Under the pieces are notes generated by a model. It ran no database searches and was not told where the DNA came from. It saw nothing but the letters and a program-made list of their open reading frames with translations. Below, piece by piece: positions 34,701 through 46,642 of a DNA stretch of 64,000 nucleotides (the stretch's first letter is position 1; each line of letters starts with the position of its first letter). Position numbers and translations under genes: made by a program. Source of the stretch: Cocos nucifera (Eukaryota > Streptophyta > Magnoliopsida > Arecales > Arecaceae); NCBI GenBank assembly GCA_006176705.1, contig QRFJ01000382.1:124001-188000 (forward strand). The letters run 5' to 3'.

Positions 34701-36326
34701 TGATAAGTATCATAAATTTATTAATAAAAATATTAATTTATTAATTAATTTATATTAATTTTTAAGAATTATTAATTAATTGATACATATTTTTTAGAAA
34801 TTCATATTTTTATTAATTAAAAAATAATAAAATTAAAAAATTAAATTTTATTATCAATAGAAAGAACTTATTTTTTTGATCACAATGACATAAGTTTGAA
34901 GCAAAATGAAGCTAAAATGAAGAAGATATAAATTTTTAAAAAAATAAAATAAATAAAAATTAAATAAAAAAGAAAAATGGCTCAATCAGCTCCGTAAGCT
35001 AAGCCAAGCCATCAAAGTCGACTTAGTCGTAGAAGTCGCCAGTCGGTCCATAATCTAAGCATTGACCGCCAGCACACTAAAATCCAGCGAATCATGGAGC
35101 GACATGTGGTGGACCTAGACCCTTACAGGGTTCACAAAAAATCTATCGTGGCTCACAAGGCATTTTTGACTTTTCACTCGACGATAGGAGGCGTTGATTG
35201 GTTGCGGTGTATGGTGCAGCCGATCCACGCAGTCCATGGAAACAGTAAAGGTGCGATCAGATGGATCTGATTGATTGCGATCAAGATTGAACGGCGGTGG
35301 TTATTTTCGAATTTAATTCGAATTCCATTAGCGATCTGGCATGATCCGATGGCCAGAAAACTAGCTGGTGAAGATCCAACGATGCAGTTGGTCCGTGTGA
35401 TCTAGGGGTGATCGAACGATGGAGAAAGCTCTCGACGGTGATCAGGACTCCAAATGCACGATCAGCGGCCATATGTTCTCCATCAATGCATGATCAACGG
35501 TCATAATTTAATCCGACATGATTTGGCCTGATAGACATCCAATTTTGATGATTTTTGGATCGTTGGATTTCTATTGAATGATCAAATTTCATCAGAACCA
35601 CCAAAATTCATCCAAGACTCTTTTTAGTCTAATTTTCACTCGAATTTCTTCATATTTTGATGATCAAAGAGCTCCTTAGTCCCACATTGCCTAGAAGGAA
35701 ACTCTCTAGCCCTCCAAGCTGTATAAAATGGACCCTAGGCCTCTAGAAATCAACATCTTCAATCAAGGTGAAGCTTTGATATAGGGGAAAGCCAGGCTAT
35801 GGATTAATGGCTGCTTCAAAGTAATGGATGCTGAGAAGAAGAGCTGGACTTCTACACCATCTTTCTGCCAATACTAATCCAAAATCAGAGATCAATCTAT
35901 TTTATTTTATTTATTTTTTTAATGTATTTAAATTATAAACTTTTTAATTAATGTAATATTTATTTTTATGTTCTTTAGTTTTATGCTCTTTATTTTTATT
36001 ATAATTTAATTTTTATATTTTAATTATTACTTTTTATTTTTCTATAAGTAGATGCTAAGATCTAATTAGTAGATCTTAGTACCAAGTTTACTTTTCTACA
36101 TAATTTAATTTCCACTTAATAATTTTAATTTTTAATTTCCAACTTTAAATTTTATTTTTAAATTTTTTTCTTTTTTTTTCAAAAATTAAAGATTTTAAAT
36201 TTAAAAATACTATCTTTCCTATGGATTCAACCCGATTCACTGCTATCTACATATTTTTAATTATTTTAAGAAGTCGAATTAAACTGATAAACATAGTGTC
36301 TTAATGACAACATCGCATTTCTATCA
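34701..36326 (+). repeat. T4 5' LTR
   Basis: 1626 bp, starting TGATAAGTAT and ending TTCTATCA. TATA-like CTGTATAAAATGG is at 35719-35731. The last 450 bp are strongly AT-rich. Confidence 0.85.
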
Positions 36327-36332
36327 AGTTTT

Positions 36333-36350
36333 AGGCACCATTGATGGAGA
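36333..36350 (+). promoter_or_regulatory. T4 primer binding site, decayed
   Basis: AGGCACCATTGATGGAGA lies 6 bp after the LTR. It aligns with the Athila-type site TGGCGCCGTTGCCGGGGA, mostly through transitions. Confidence 0.6.
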
Positions 36351-37379
36351 AGGAAAGGACACTAAATTTTTGATCTCTTTAATTTTTTGTAAATTAATTA
36401 TAATTTTTTTAATATTGCTTACTAACCTTTTATTTATTTATTTTATAGAAAAAAAAGAAGGAAAAAGGAAGAAAGCATCTAATTTTGGTGAGATCAATCC
36501 TAACCCTACTCCTTTTTTCTTTTTATTATTTATTTTATTTTTATTAAGTTAAAAAATATTCACTTAAATCTAATTAAAAGTTTCATGACAAGATTAGAAA
36601 TTCTAACTGCTTAGAACATGCATCATATTAGTTTTATTTTTATTTTTATTTTATTTTTTTTTGGTGATTGCTGGAGGCAAGGTAAGCCTTTCAAAATTCA
36701 ATTAGTTGCATGCATTTAGTTTAAATTGGATAGAATCCTTTGATTGAAAATTTTTTTATGCATATTCATATTAAACCAAATTAAGGGCAACACTCAATTA
36801 AACAAGATAAGGTGAAGATTTGATCATCCTTCCTTGGTCCACAAACAACCAACCAGCATCCTGCATTAACCTAAGCCTTAACTCTTAAAATCAATTAGAC
36901 ATCTGCCCTAGGAGCTCGAGCTCAATAGGACAAAGAATCCTAAGAGTTGAACCAAGTTAGAGTTAGTCAATTTGACTGGTATCTAGGAAAGTGGTTCAGG
37001 GATGACTGGGCCCGAAGAAAGATGGTTTTTAATTGGTTCTGTTAGCTTACCTGGCCAAGCACAATTGTTGTCTAAGGCAAGCAACGAGGGGACTCCCATC
37101 GACCTTACACTTACTTGGCTAGTTGGTTGGCTGATCCTACACTTGGAGGGCTCGAAGGTACCTTAACAGTTAGGAGCTGTCTAGATCGAGGATAACCCTT
37201 AGTCAGGATTGATTGACCAATTTGATTGCTAACCAATATCAAACCTAATTAAACATGATTCTTCTCTCTCTTCTTAGTTCTAGGACTCCTTAGGACCTCT
37301 TCTTTAGAACTTTTATTTTTTTTCTTTTTAAAAAATAAAATAAAATAAAATAAAAAAGAAAAAAAGATTGAGGACATTG

Positions 37380-38800
37380 AGCAGGTCGACTAGTCAAAAT
37401 GGATTTAGTTCTTGTTTTAGATACTATAACCTCAACATCTACAATGGATTTAGCAAATCAGCCTCAGCCTCAAACCCTTAAGGACTTATGTTATCCAGTC
37501 GATTCGTCCAACCATCTTATATCAAGTTATCCCAACCCATAGCAAACAACTTTGAAATTAAACCTCAAATCATTAACATGCTTCCAAAATTCATGGAAAT
37601 AAAGGATGCATATATATTCATTAGAGAATTTGAAGAAGTTTGTGCAATCATGAAACTATAATAATTATTAGAGGACGAAATCAAACTAAGATTAATCAAT
37701 TTTGCCCTTAAGGATAATGCCAAAAAGTGGCTTTATAGTCTTCCAAATCAATCTATCACGACCTGGAAGGGCTTTATAAGAATATTCTTAAAAAAATATT
37801 TTTCTCATCATAAAATAACTAGAATTAGAAATGAAAACAAATTCTATTATCAACTAGCTAGTGAATCATTTTGGAAATACTTCGACCGATTCAAGAACCT
37901 CTTGACCCAATGCCCACACCATGGAATAGAAACTTGGAGGCTATGCCAAATAATTTATGAAGGGTTAGATTCAAATTTCTGAACAATGCTAGAGTCCATG
38001 TGCCAGGGACAATTTATCTACAAAGAATCAAATGAAGCCTGAGAATTTTTAGAAGACCTAGTCGAGAAAAGTTTACAATGGAAAACAACTAGGAAACCAA
38101 AAAGATCCACACCTTCAAGAGGTGGAATATACCAAATTCAAACCTCCTTAGCTGCAGAAGCCAAAATTGCAACTTTGACACGTAGGCTAGAGGCCTTAGA
38201 ACTTCAGAGACCAGCCAGTGTGAACCAAGTGTCTGCACCCATGTACAATGGGTGTAATACACCAGACCATGTCCTTGAGGAATGTCTCCTCCCAATGAAC
38301 CAATTAGATAATGGATGTGCACAAGTGAATGCCACATATCAGAGACCATTGAACAATCCCTATGCACCCACCTATAACCCAGGTTGGAGGAATGATCCAA
38401 ATTTTTCATGGTCACAAAATCTAAATGCAGGCCATCCAAGTTTCAATCAGTAGAACCCAAGGCCTAATCCTATGATAAATACCCTACCACCACCAGACTT
38501 TAATATTAAAGAAAAAAAACTTAGCTCTTTAGAGAAAAGCCTAGAAGCCCTAGCCAAATCTAATGCTGACATCAATACCACCTTAAGCAATTTCATACAA
38601 ACCACAGGCCAAATTCTGGATTCAAAGTCTTAGGCCATAGCCCACTTAAAAATGCAAGTGGGTCAGCTAGCATCCACTATAAGTGAATGTGATGAGGTAG
38701 GCTACCTAGCCAACTTGAGACCAACCCAAGAAACCAAAATGGTAGACCATCCCAAGGAAACCAGGTTAATCAAGTTAATGCTATTCATTCCTTGAGATCA
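37380..38800 (+). pseudogene. T4 gag remnant
   Basis: Capsid-like residues are A-N-N-F-E-I-K (about 37540), F-A-L-K-D-N-A-K-K-W-L-Y-S-L-P (about 37700-37745), F-K-N-L-L-T-Q-C-P-H-H-G (about 37890) and I-Y-E-G-L-D. The nucleocapsid region has a degenerate knuckle C-N-T-P-D-H-V-L-E-E-C near 38250-38285 and Y-A-P-T-Y-N-P-G-W-R-N-D-P-N-F-S-W. Stops and shifts are scattered through it. It is more diverged from A1 and T5 gag than those are from each other. Confidence 0.75.
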
Positions 38801-39135
38801 AAAAAATAAGTAGATAATAAGGTAAATACACCTAACACTAGTGCTGAGTTTGTTGAGCCGTCCAATGAACAATCTACCTTACAAACTCAATCTCCTGAAA
38901 TTGATAGTGTACCAAACCAAATGCCCACAATCTCTAGAGCTTCTTTCCCAAATTGATTAAGGTCTAATAAACAATCAAAATATTTAGACAAAATGCTAGA
39001 GATATTTAAGCAAGTTCAAGTAAACATTCCTCTACTAGACATGATCCAACAAGTTTCGACTTATACTAAATTCTTAAAAGATCTTTGTATCAAGAAAAAG
39101 ATGACTAACGTAAGAGAGCTTTCTTAGCAGTAAGT

Positions 39136-39621
39136 ATGAGTTCATATTTGTTAAGTCATATGCCTATAAAGTACAAGGACCCAGGTTCTCCAATAATTTC
39201 ATATGTCATAGGAGAAACCCACATTGAGAAGGTGTTACTTGATTTAGGGGCTAGTGTAAATATTTTGCCCTATTCAGTTTATGAGCAATTAGGATTGGAA
39301 AAGCCTCAGCCAATAGGGATCACATTACAATTAGTAGACCGATCTTTTAGGATTTCCAAGGGAATGGTAGAAGATGTTTTGATTAAGGTTGAAAATTTTA
39401 TCTTTTCAATTGATTTTGTCATTTTGGAGACTGAGCCAATATCAAATCCTAAGGGTCAAATCCTAGTGATTTTAGGAAGACCATTTCTAGCTACTGCTAA
39501 TGCTAAAATCAATTATCGGAATAGACTTATAAAACTATCTTTTGAAAATATGACTATCGAGCTGAATATTTTTAGTTTGGAACAGGAATCTACCAAGCAT
39601 GCTAATATAAGTGTAGTCTAA
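39136..39621 (+). pseudogene. T4 aspartic protease, open
   Basis: Continuous frame of 161 codons with the active site V-L-L-D-L-G-A-S-V-N-I-L-P (about 39232-39270) and the C-terminal I-L-G-R-P-F-L-A (about 39469-39492). The start at 39136 is only the first ATG of the open segment; in life it would be read through from gag. It is the best preserved coding part of T4. Confidence 0.8.
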
Positions 39622-39774
39622 GATGAAATTTATGAACCCACAGATATTAGCGATGAGGAAGTTGATCTTGAATCTAGTATCTGGCCAACCCATGAATATG
39701 ATAACCTAGATAAAATACTTGGAGATAATAAAAATGCTTAGAGATGGGAGCCTCCCATTGAATCACTCATTGAA

Positions 39775-40131
39775 ATGACTAAACCATCACCCAAGTCATC
39801 AAAAGAAGTGGCACCCAAAGTAGAGTTGAAACCCCTCCCTGAGCACCTCAAGTATGTATATTTAGGTCTAGAGAAAACCTTGCCTGTAATTATTGCATCA
39901 GACCTGAATCCTAACCAAGAGGAGGAATTATTAGCGGTCTTAAGAAAAAATCGAGAAGCAATAGGCTGGACCATGACAGACATTAAAGAAATAAGCCCTT
40001 CCATAGTTCAACATAGGATACACCTAGAGGAACAGGTTAATACTGAAGCCAACTGCATAGAAGAACCCGAGCCAGGAACTAGTACTGATGCTAGTTCTAG
40101 TTTAAATAAGATAGAAAAAGAAGAAAAGTGA
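39775..40131 (+). pseudogene. T4 N-terminal lead of reverse transcriptase, core missing
   Basis: The open frame contains L-K-P-L-P-E-H-L-K-Y-V-Y-L-G, then L-R-K-N-R-E-A-I-G-W-T-M-T-D-I-K and S-P-S-I-V-Q-H-R-I-H-L-E-E, the usual segment just before the RT fingers in Athila pol. Then the sequence becomes a Ser/Glu-rich tail and stops; no palm or Y-x-D-D box follows. Confidence 0.75.
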
Positions 40132-40699
40132 ATAGATGATTTACCTGAAACTTATAAACTTAAAAGCCTATTTCCTTCAACCCTAGAAGTAGGTTCTTCT
40201 TAACAAAATCAAGAAGCATGTAATGAAGAGTCAATGGAGTTGTTTAAGCAAGATCACATTAAGTTACCTCCAGAATTAAAACAAACTTTTATCACCATTC
40301 CAGCATCCATTGAATCAAACTTAACTCCTAATACAAAAACTCCATTTATGAGCATTTTAGAAGAACAAATAGAAGAAATTCTTAATAAACATGGGTCTGA
40401 GAATGGGGTCACAAATTACGTTCCCCTAATTAATAATGAATATATTAATAATGAGATTATAAATCAACTTTCTAAGATTGGCAATTCAAAATCATTGAAA
40501 TTTGTCAATCCAGTATTTGACATAGGATAGTAAGCTGCATTGTATCTAGCTGAAGACGGTAAACCTAGCGCTTGTTGGGAGGCAACCTAATATTTAGTTT
40601 TTTTTTATTTAATTTATTTTTTTATTTAATTTTCTTTTTAGGATAATTTGAATAAGTTGGAGGAAGAGCTTAAATTTTCAAAGGCATGTGCTAGCACCA

Positions 40700-40735
<36 letters not shown>

Positions 40736-41774
40736 TGTATTTTTTTATGTTCTTTATTACATTCTTTATTTTTTTCTTCTCCATTGAGAATAATGTCGAT
40801 TAAGTTAGGAAGGAAGAAAAATAAAAATTTTAAAATTTTAAGTCCTTAGAAAAGTTAGTATTTAGTATTTAAACACCTAATTATGTTTAAAAATTAAATT
40901 AAACTAAGCATTTTTTTTAAAAAATTGATACATAGATCAGAGAATCTGTGAGATATTGAGGAATCAAGTATTAAGAAAATTCAATAAAGAGTTAAGTCTA
41001 GAGAATAAAAGTTTTTTCTTAGAGCATTTCTAATTATTTCTACTAGCATCAAAGAAAAGTCTACTTTTTATAGGCTTGTGTAGGATAACTATACATTTCT
41101 TCATATAAATTTTTTTTTATTTTAATAAAATAATTTTTAAGTACTTCTCACTGAGTAATCGGGCCTCTTTGCCTGAGCAAACATTGAGTTTGGCATCAAA
41201 AAGTGGGAAGGATAAAGAAGCTCATTGTAAAACTAGTCTTAACTCATAGCCTGTTTGATTCAAACTAGTAAGCCCAAGGGGTATTCTATACCTAGTGTCC
41301 TAAAGTCAACTAGTTTGGGAGTCATTGGCCCAAGACTTGCTACATGGATCAAATAGAAAGCTTAAGGGGTTAAGACACTTAATAGTGATACAATGTTAAA
41401 AAAAAAAATTTTTTTCATCGAGTAATCGGGTCCCATTGCCTAAGATATTTGCATAAAAAAGTGGGCAATGTGAAAATAAAAATTAATAAATGAAGGGCGA
41501 AAGTAGCAATACACTTGCCTATATGAAAGTTTAGATAATTCAAAGATAAAGATAGGATAATTTAGAAAAAGTTCAAAAAAATTTAATATTTTTTACTTAA
41601 TTTTTTTATTGATAAGTATTAATACCCCAATGATATGTCTCACTTAAGCTCTACTGAATATCAATGGCCATTCTGAAAACTGCTTAGATAAAATTCGAAA
41701 CTCTAAAGTTAAAAGATATTTAAAACTAAATTTTTTCTTTACTCGAGGACGAGCAAAGCTTAAGTTGAAAGGTA
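40132..41774 (+). other. T4 region after the RT truncation: short open frame and non-coding 3' part
   Basis: An open frame at 40234-40530 (98 codons) has no recognised domain. A conserved-looking motif GAAGACGGTAAACCTAGCGC (about 40552-40571), continuing into TTGTTGGGAGGCAACC, follows at once. An AT microsatellite lies at 40703-40732. The region ends with AAAGCTTAAGTTGAAAGG (about 41755-41772), a decayed polypurine tract. Confidence 0.6.
40703..40732. repeat. (AT)15 microsatellite in T4
   Basis: Uninterrupted AT dinucleotides between CACCAAAA and AGGTGT. It lies in the non-coding 3' part of T4. Confidence 0.95.
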
Positions 41775-43421
41775 TGATAAATACCATAAATTCATCAATA
41801 AAATTATTAATTTATTAACTAATTTATATTAATTTTTAAAAATTATTAATTAATTGATACATATTTTTGAGAAATTCATATTTTTATTAATTAAAAAATT
41901 AATTAAAAAATAATAAAATTAGAAAAAATAAATTTTATTATCAATAGAAAGAGTTTATTTTTTTGATCATAATAAAATAAGTTTGAAGCAAAATGGAGCT
42001 AAAATGAAGAAGATATGAATTTCTAAAAAAATAAAATAAATAAAAATTAAATAAAAAAAAAGGTTCAGTCAGCTCTGCAAGCCAAGCCACCAAGCCAAGC
42101 CAAGCCATCAAAGCTGACTCAACCGCAAAAGCCACCAGTCGATCGACAATCCAGGCGTAGCCATCAACTCAGCAAAAATCGGTGAATCATGGAGTGACAC
42201 ATGGTGGACCTAGACCCTTAAAGGGTTTGTAGAAAATCTATCGTGGCTCATAGGGCATTTTTGATTTTTCACACGATGACAAGAGGTGCTGATTGGTTGC
42301 GGTGTATGGTGCAGCCGATCCATGCAGTCCATGAAAATAGTAAAGGCAGGATCGGATGGATCCGATTGATTGCGATTAAGATCGGACGGCGGTGGTTATT
42401 TTTAGGTTTGATTCGAATTTCATCAGCAATCTGACGTGATCCAATGGCCAAAAAATTAGTCGATGAAGATCCAATGGTGCAGTCGGTCCATGCGATCTAG
42501 GGGATGATCGAACGATGGAGAAGCTCTCGATGGTGATCAAGACTCCAAATGCGTGATCAATGATCAGATTTTCTCCATCAATGCATGATCAATGGCCAAA
42601 ATTTAATCCGACATGATCTGGATTGATACACACCTGATTTTGATGATTTTTGGATCATTGGATTCCTATTAAATGGTTAGATTTCACTAAAACCATCAAA
42701 ATTCATCCAGGATTTTTTTTAATCCAATTTTCACTCAGATTTCTTCATATTTTGATGATTAAAGAGCTCCTTAGTCCCACATTGCCCAGAAGAAAACTCT
42801 CCAGCCCTCCTATCTCTACAAAAAGGATCCTAGGTCTCTAAAAATCGACATCTTCGATTAAGATGAAGCTTTGGTATAGAAGGAAGCCAGGCTATGGATT
42901 AATGGCTGCTTCAAAGTAACGGATGTCGAGAAGAAGAGCTGGGCTTCTACACCATCTTTCTACCAATGCCAATCCAAAATCATAGATCAACCTATTTTAT
43001 TTTATTTATTTTATTTATATATTTAAATTATGAATTTTTTAATTAATGTAATATTTATTTTTATGTTCTTTAATTTTATGCTCTTTATTTTTATTATAAT
43101 TTAATTTCTATATTTTAATTATTACTTTTTATTTTTCTACAAGTAGATGCTAAGATCTAATTAGTAGATCTTAGTACCAAGTTTACTTTTTTGCATAATT
43201 TAATTTTTACTTCATAATTTTAATTTTAATTTTCAACTTCAAATTCTATTTTCAAATTTTTTTCTTTTTCTTTTCAAAAATCAAAGATTTTAAATTTAAA
43301 AATACTACCTTCCCTATGGATTCGATCCAACTCACTGCTATCTATATATTTTAAATTATTTTATGAAGTCAGATTAAACTGATAAATACGATGTCTTAAC
43401 GACAACATCGCATTCTTATCA
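41775..43421 (+). repeat. T4 3' LTR
   Basis: 1647 bp, starting TGATAAATAC and ending CTTATCA, collinear with 34701-36326. The TATA-like site is altered here (CTCTACAAAAAGG near 42814). Confidence 0.85.
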
Positions 43422-43426
43422 ATCAT

Positions 43427-43620
43427 GTTGGGTGCAATGTCTTAATCATGAAAGTTGGAAGTATCATATTAGGTTAGCCTTGGCTGTTTGACAATGATGT
43501 TATAATTTATGATCGAACCAACTCCTATAGTTTCACTCATAAGGATAAGAAGATCACGATCCATCCTTCCCCACCTAAGGCTACCAATGAAAGATAGATG
43601 ATGGACTAAAAGAAAACATC
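43427..43620 (+). pseudogene. T3 protease, C-terminal part, and linker
   Basis: Continues the protease cut at 34700: the reading includes V-G-S-I-I-L-G (about 43460-43480), then W-L-F-D-N-D-V-I-I-Y and N-S-Y-S-F-T-H. One shift and several stops follow before RT. Confidence 0.65.
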
Positions 43621-43692
43621 AAAAAGAAAAGCCTCCATTTGATAGGTGCTAAGAAATTAGAGATGACCATGAGTAAAGGATCACCAATTTAG

Positions 43693-44400
43693 ATGCTTGC
43701 TGCGAGAGAAGTTCATAAAGATCCTAAGGTAGATCATCCTAAAATAGTAGTCAGCCTTCTTAGTGAATTCCATGATGTCTTTCCTAAGGATCTCCCAGAT
43801 CACTTATCGTCTATGAGAAACATTCAGTATGCCATTGATTTGGTACCGGAATTTATCCTATCCAATTTGGCCCATTATAGGTTGAACCTCACTGAGCATG
43901 CTGAGCTACAAAGGCAAGTTGAAGAGCTAATGAAAAAGAAATTTATGAGAGAAAGTTTAAATCCTTATGCTGTTCCTGCATTATTGATTCCAAAAAAGAA
44001 TGGTACATGAAGGATGTGCATAGATAGCCGTGCCATTAATAAGATCATCATTAAGTATCATTTTCCCATCCCTAGGTTAGATAACATGTTAGATATGATG
44101 GTCGGAGCCATTATTTTCTCTAAGATTGATCTCAAAAGTGGTTACCATCAAGTAAGAATTAGACCGAGAGATGAGTTAAAAATTACTTTTAAGATGAAAG
44201 ATAGTTTATATAAGTGGATGGTGATGTCATTTGGGTTACCAATGGCCCTAGTACTTTCATGAGATTGATGATCCAAGTACTATGATTGTTTATAGGAGAG
44301 TTTGTAGTCATGTACTTTGATGACATTTTGATCTATAGTCGAACTAGGGAGAACTATTTAGATCATCTCCAAAAGGTATGCCAAGTTCTTAGAATAGAAA
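43693..44400 (+). pseudogene. T3 reverse transcriptase remnant
   Basis: Open segments are 43693-44010 and 44014-44262 in one frame, split only by a TGA at 44011-44013 where the family has Trp before R-M-C-I-D-S-R-A. The palm reads F-P-I-P-R-L-D and F-S-K-I-D-L-K-S-G-Y-H-Q. A small deletion near 44255-44270 shifts frame, and the catalytic Y-F-D-D-I-L-I-Y-S is at 44313-44339. The enzyme would copy element RNA; this copy is broken. Confidence 0.85.
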
Positions 44401-44428
44401 GTATGTCAATTCTAAGAAATGTTCTTTC

Positions 44429-45229
44429 ATGATGGACCATGTCATCTTTTTAGATTTTATTGTTACCCCTGATGGTGTGTCTGCCGATCCTAAAAAGATT
44501 AGAGCAATAGTTGAGTGGCCAGTACTCAAGAGTGTTCATGATGTGCAAAGTTTTCATGGATTAGCAATCTTTTATCACATGTTTATAAAAGAGTTTAGCA
44601 CCATAACCGCTCCCATCACTGACTGCATTAAAAAGAGAGATTTTAAATGGACTAAGATGGCCAATAGATCCTTCCTAGATATTAAGGATAAAATAACCCA
44701 TGCCCTAATCTTACGTCTACTTGATTTTTCTAAGATTTTTGAAGTAGCATGTGATGCATTAGGAGTTGAGATTGGTAGTGTCCTTAGTCAAGAAGGTCAT
44801 CTGGTAGCATACTTTAGCGAGAAACATAACAATTTTAAACTAAAGTATTTTATATACGATAAGAAATTTTATGTGATAGTCCAAGCCCTAAGATACTGGA
44901 GACATTACCTACTATTGCAAGAATTTATTTTATATTCAGATCATGAAGCTCTCTGATTTCTGAATTTTCAAAAGAAATTGAATCATAGACATGGTAGATG
45001 GGTTGAGTTTTTGCAAGCCTATACTTTTATTCTAAAATACCGTGCGGGTGTAGAGAATCGCATTGCTGATGCCCTGAGTCATAGTCATACTTTGTTATCC
45101 ACTATTAGTGTAGAGGTTGTTGGTTTTGATAAGATTAAAGAAGATTATGATGAGTGTTCGGATTTTGGCAGCATACTTACCACTTTACAAAAAGGACCAT
45201 CTAGAGAATATGATGAATATACCCTTTAG
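44429..45229 (+). pseudogene. T3 RT thumb and RNase H remnant
   Basis: The open frame 44429-44956 covers the thumb (F-L-D-F-I-V-T-P-D-G-V-S-A-D-P) and RNase H (V-A-C-D-A-L-G-V, Y-F-S-E-K, Y-S-D-H-E-A-L). A TGA at 44957-44959 is followed in the same frame by 44978-45229 with H-G-R-W-V-E-F-L-Q and R-I-A-D-A-L-S, the end of RNase H. Residues match non-Tat Ty3/gypsy elements with an F-D-D box. Confidence 0.85.
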
Positions 45230-45234
45230 GATGG

Positions 45235-46380
45235 TTACTTATTTAGAGAAGCTAGGTTGTGTGTTCCATGTACATCTTTAAGAGATTTTCTAGTTTAAAA
45301 ACTACATGCTGGAGGATAAGCTGGACACTTTGGTAAGAATAAAACCATAGAGATGGTAGAAGTTCAGTTCTTTTGGCTAGGCTTGAAAAGAGATGTCGCT
45401 CGAGTTATTGCCCGGTATAGAATGTGTACTGTGGCCAAGCAGAGAAAGTAGAACACCAGCCTATACACACCCTTGCCTATTCCAAACTGTCCTTGGCAAG
45501 ATGGTAGCATGGAATTTATTTTAGGCTTACCTAAGATAGTTAGGAAGCATGATTTTATTCTAGTGGTTGTAGATAGATTTTCAAAATGACCTATTTTTTG
45601 TCCTGTTGCCAAACGTCCGATGCATCGAAAGTTGAAAGAATATACTTTGATGAGACTTTTAAATTGCATGGATTGCCCAAAATCATTGTGCCTAATAGGG
45701 ATGTTAGATTCATGAGCTACTTTTGAAAAACTCTATGGCACCTTCTAGGCATAAAATTAAAATTTTTTTCTGCCTTTCACCCACAAATAGATGGTCAGAC
45801 TGAAGTGGTCAATAGAAGTCTTGAAAATTTATTACATTTTTTGATTGTAGAACGTATGAGTAACTAGGATTTTTTACTATCCCGAGCTAAATTTGCATAT
45901 AATAGCTCTATTAATAGGTCCATTAGCATAAGTTCGTTTGAAGTAGTTCATGGATATCAATCTAGAAAATCAATAGACCTTATCCCACTATCCATGCATG
46001 CTAGGATTTTTGAATCTGTAGAGTCATTTGCACAGCATGTCAAGAGTCTACATAAAGAGATCAATAAAAAATTAGCATTAGTAATAAAGTTTATAAATAG
46101 AATATAGATTCTCATCGATGTGTCCAAGAATTTATGGAAGGAGACTATGTGATGGTTCAAATGAGACCTGAATGATTCCCACCAGGAACCATCAAGAAGT
46201 TAATTATATGCTTGAGGAGCAGGTTCATTTAAGATTTTAAAAAAGATCGGACTGAATGCGTATGTTATAGACTTACCTTCTAATTTTAGGATTAGCTCTA
46301 TTTTTAACATTGCAGATCTCGTCGCCTATAAAGAGCCAACTTGGATACCTAGTAAGTCATTTGACCCCAAACTAACCTTT
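45235..46380 (+). pseudogene. T3 integrase remnant
   Basis: The HHCC region (about 45300-45450) has its first Cys as Tyr (Y-R-M-C). The core shows M-E-F-I-L-G-L-P near 45510, where the first catalytic Asp is Glu, then N-R-D-V-R-F (second Asp retained, near 45697) and D-G-Q-T-E-V-V-N-R-S (Glu retained, near 45790). Later segments I-G-S-N-A-Y-V-I-D-L-P and N-I-A-D-L-V-A-Y fit the C-terminal domain of Ty3/gypsy integrases without a chromodomain. Many stops and shifts. Confidence 0.8.
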
Positions 46381-46642
46381 GAGAGAGAACCTATTCCTGA
46401 ATGTCCACCAAACAAAATGTCAAAACATGATTAAATTGATAGAATTTTGGATGAGCAGATCATCTCCACCTGGAGTCAAGGTTATCAGTAGTACTTAGAT
46501 GACAAGGTCGACCAAAGTCTAAAGATGCCTGAATCACTTGAGAAGAGCTACAATGCATTGATCCTGATTTGCTCGAGCATCACCAGAGCGGAATCGACCC
46601 CCACTTGATAGAGTCGAGTTCTCCCCATTCTAAGAGAATTAA

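Larger units (their letters stand above)
34701..43421 (+). mobile_element. T4: Athila-like Ty3/gypsy element, gag-protease with RT deleted
   Basis: LTRs at 34701-36326 and 41775-43421 flank a 5.4-kb internal region. Near-perfect 5-bp target repeats are present (ATCGT 34696-34700, ATCAT 43422-43426). Gag, protease and the N-terminal lead-in of RT are present, but coding resemblance stops before the RT catalytic core and no integrase exists. LTR divergence is visibly higher than for C1. It inserted into the T3 protease gene. Confidence 0.85.

Noticed and set aside
38089..38439. 116-codon minus-strand frame
   Set aside because: Shadow of T4 gag; the plus strand carries the recognisable nucleocapsid residues.
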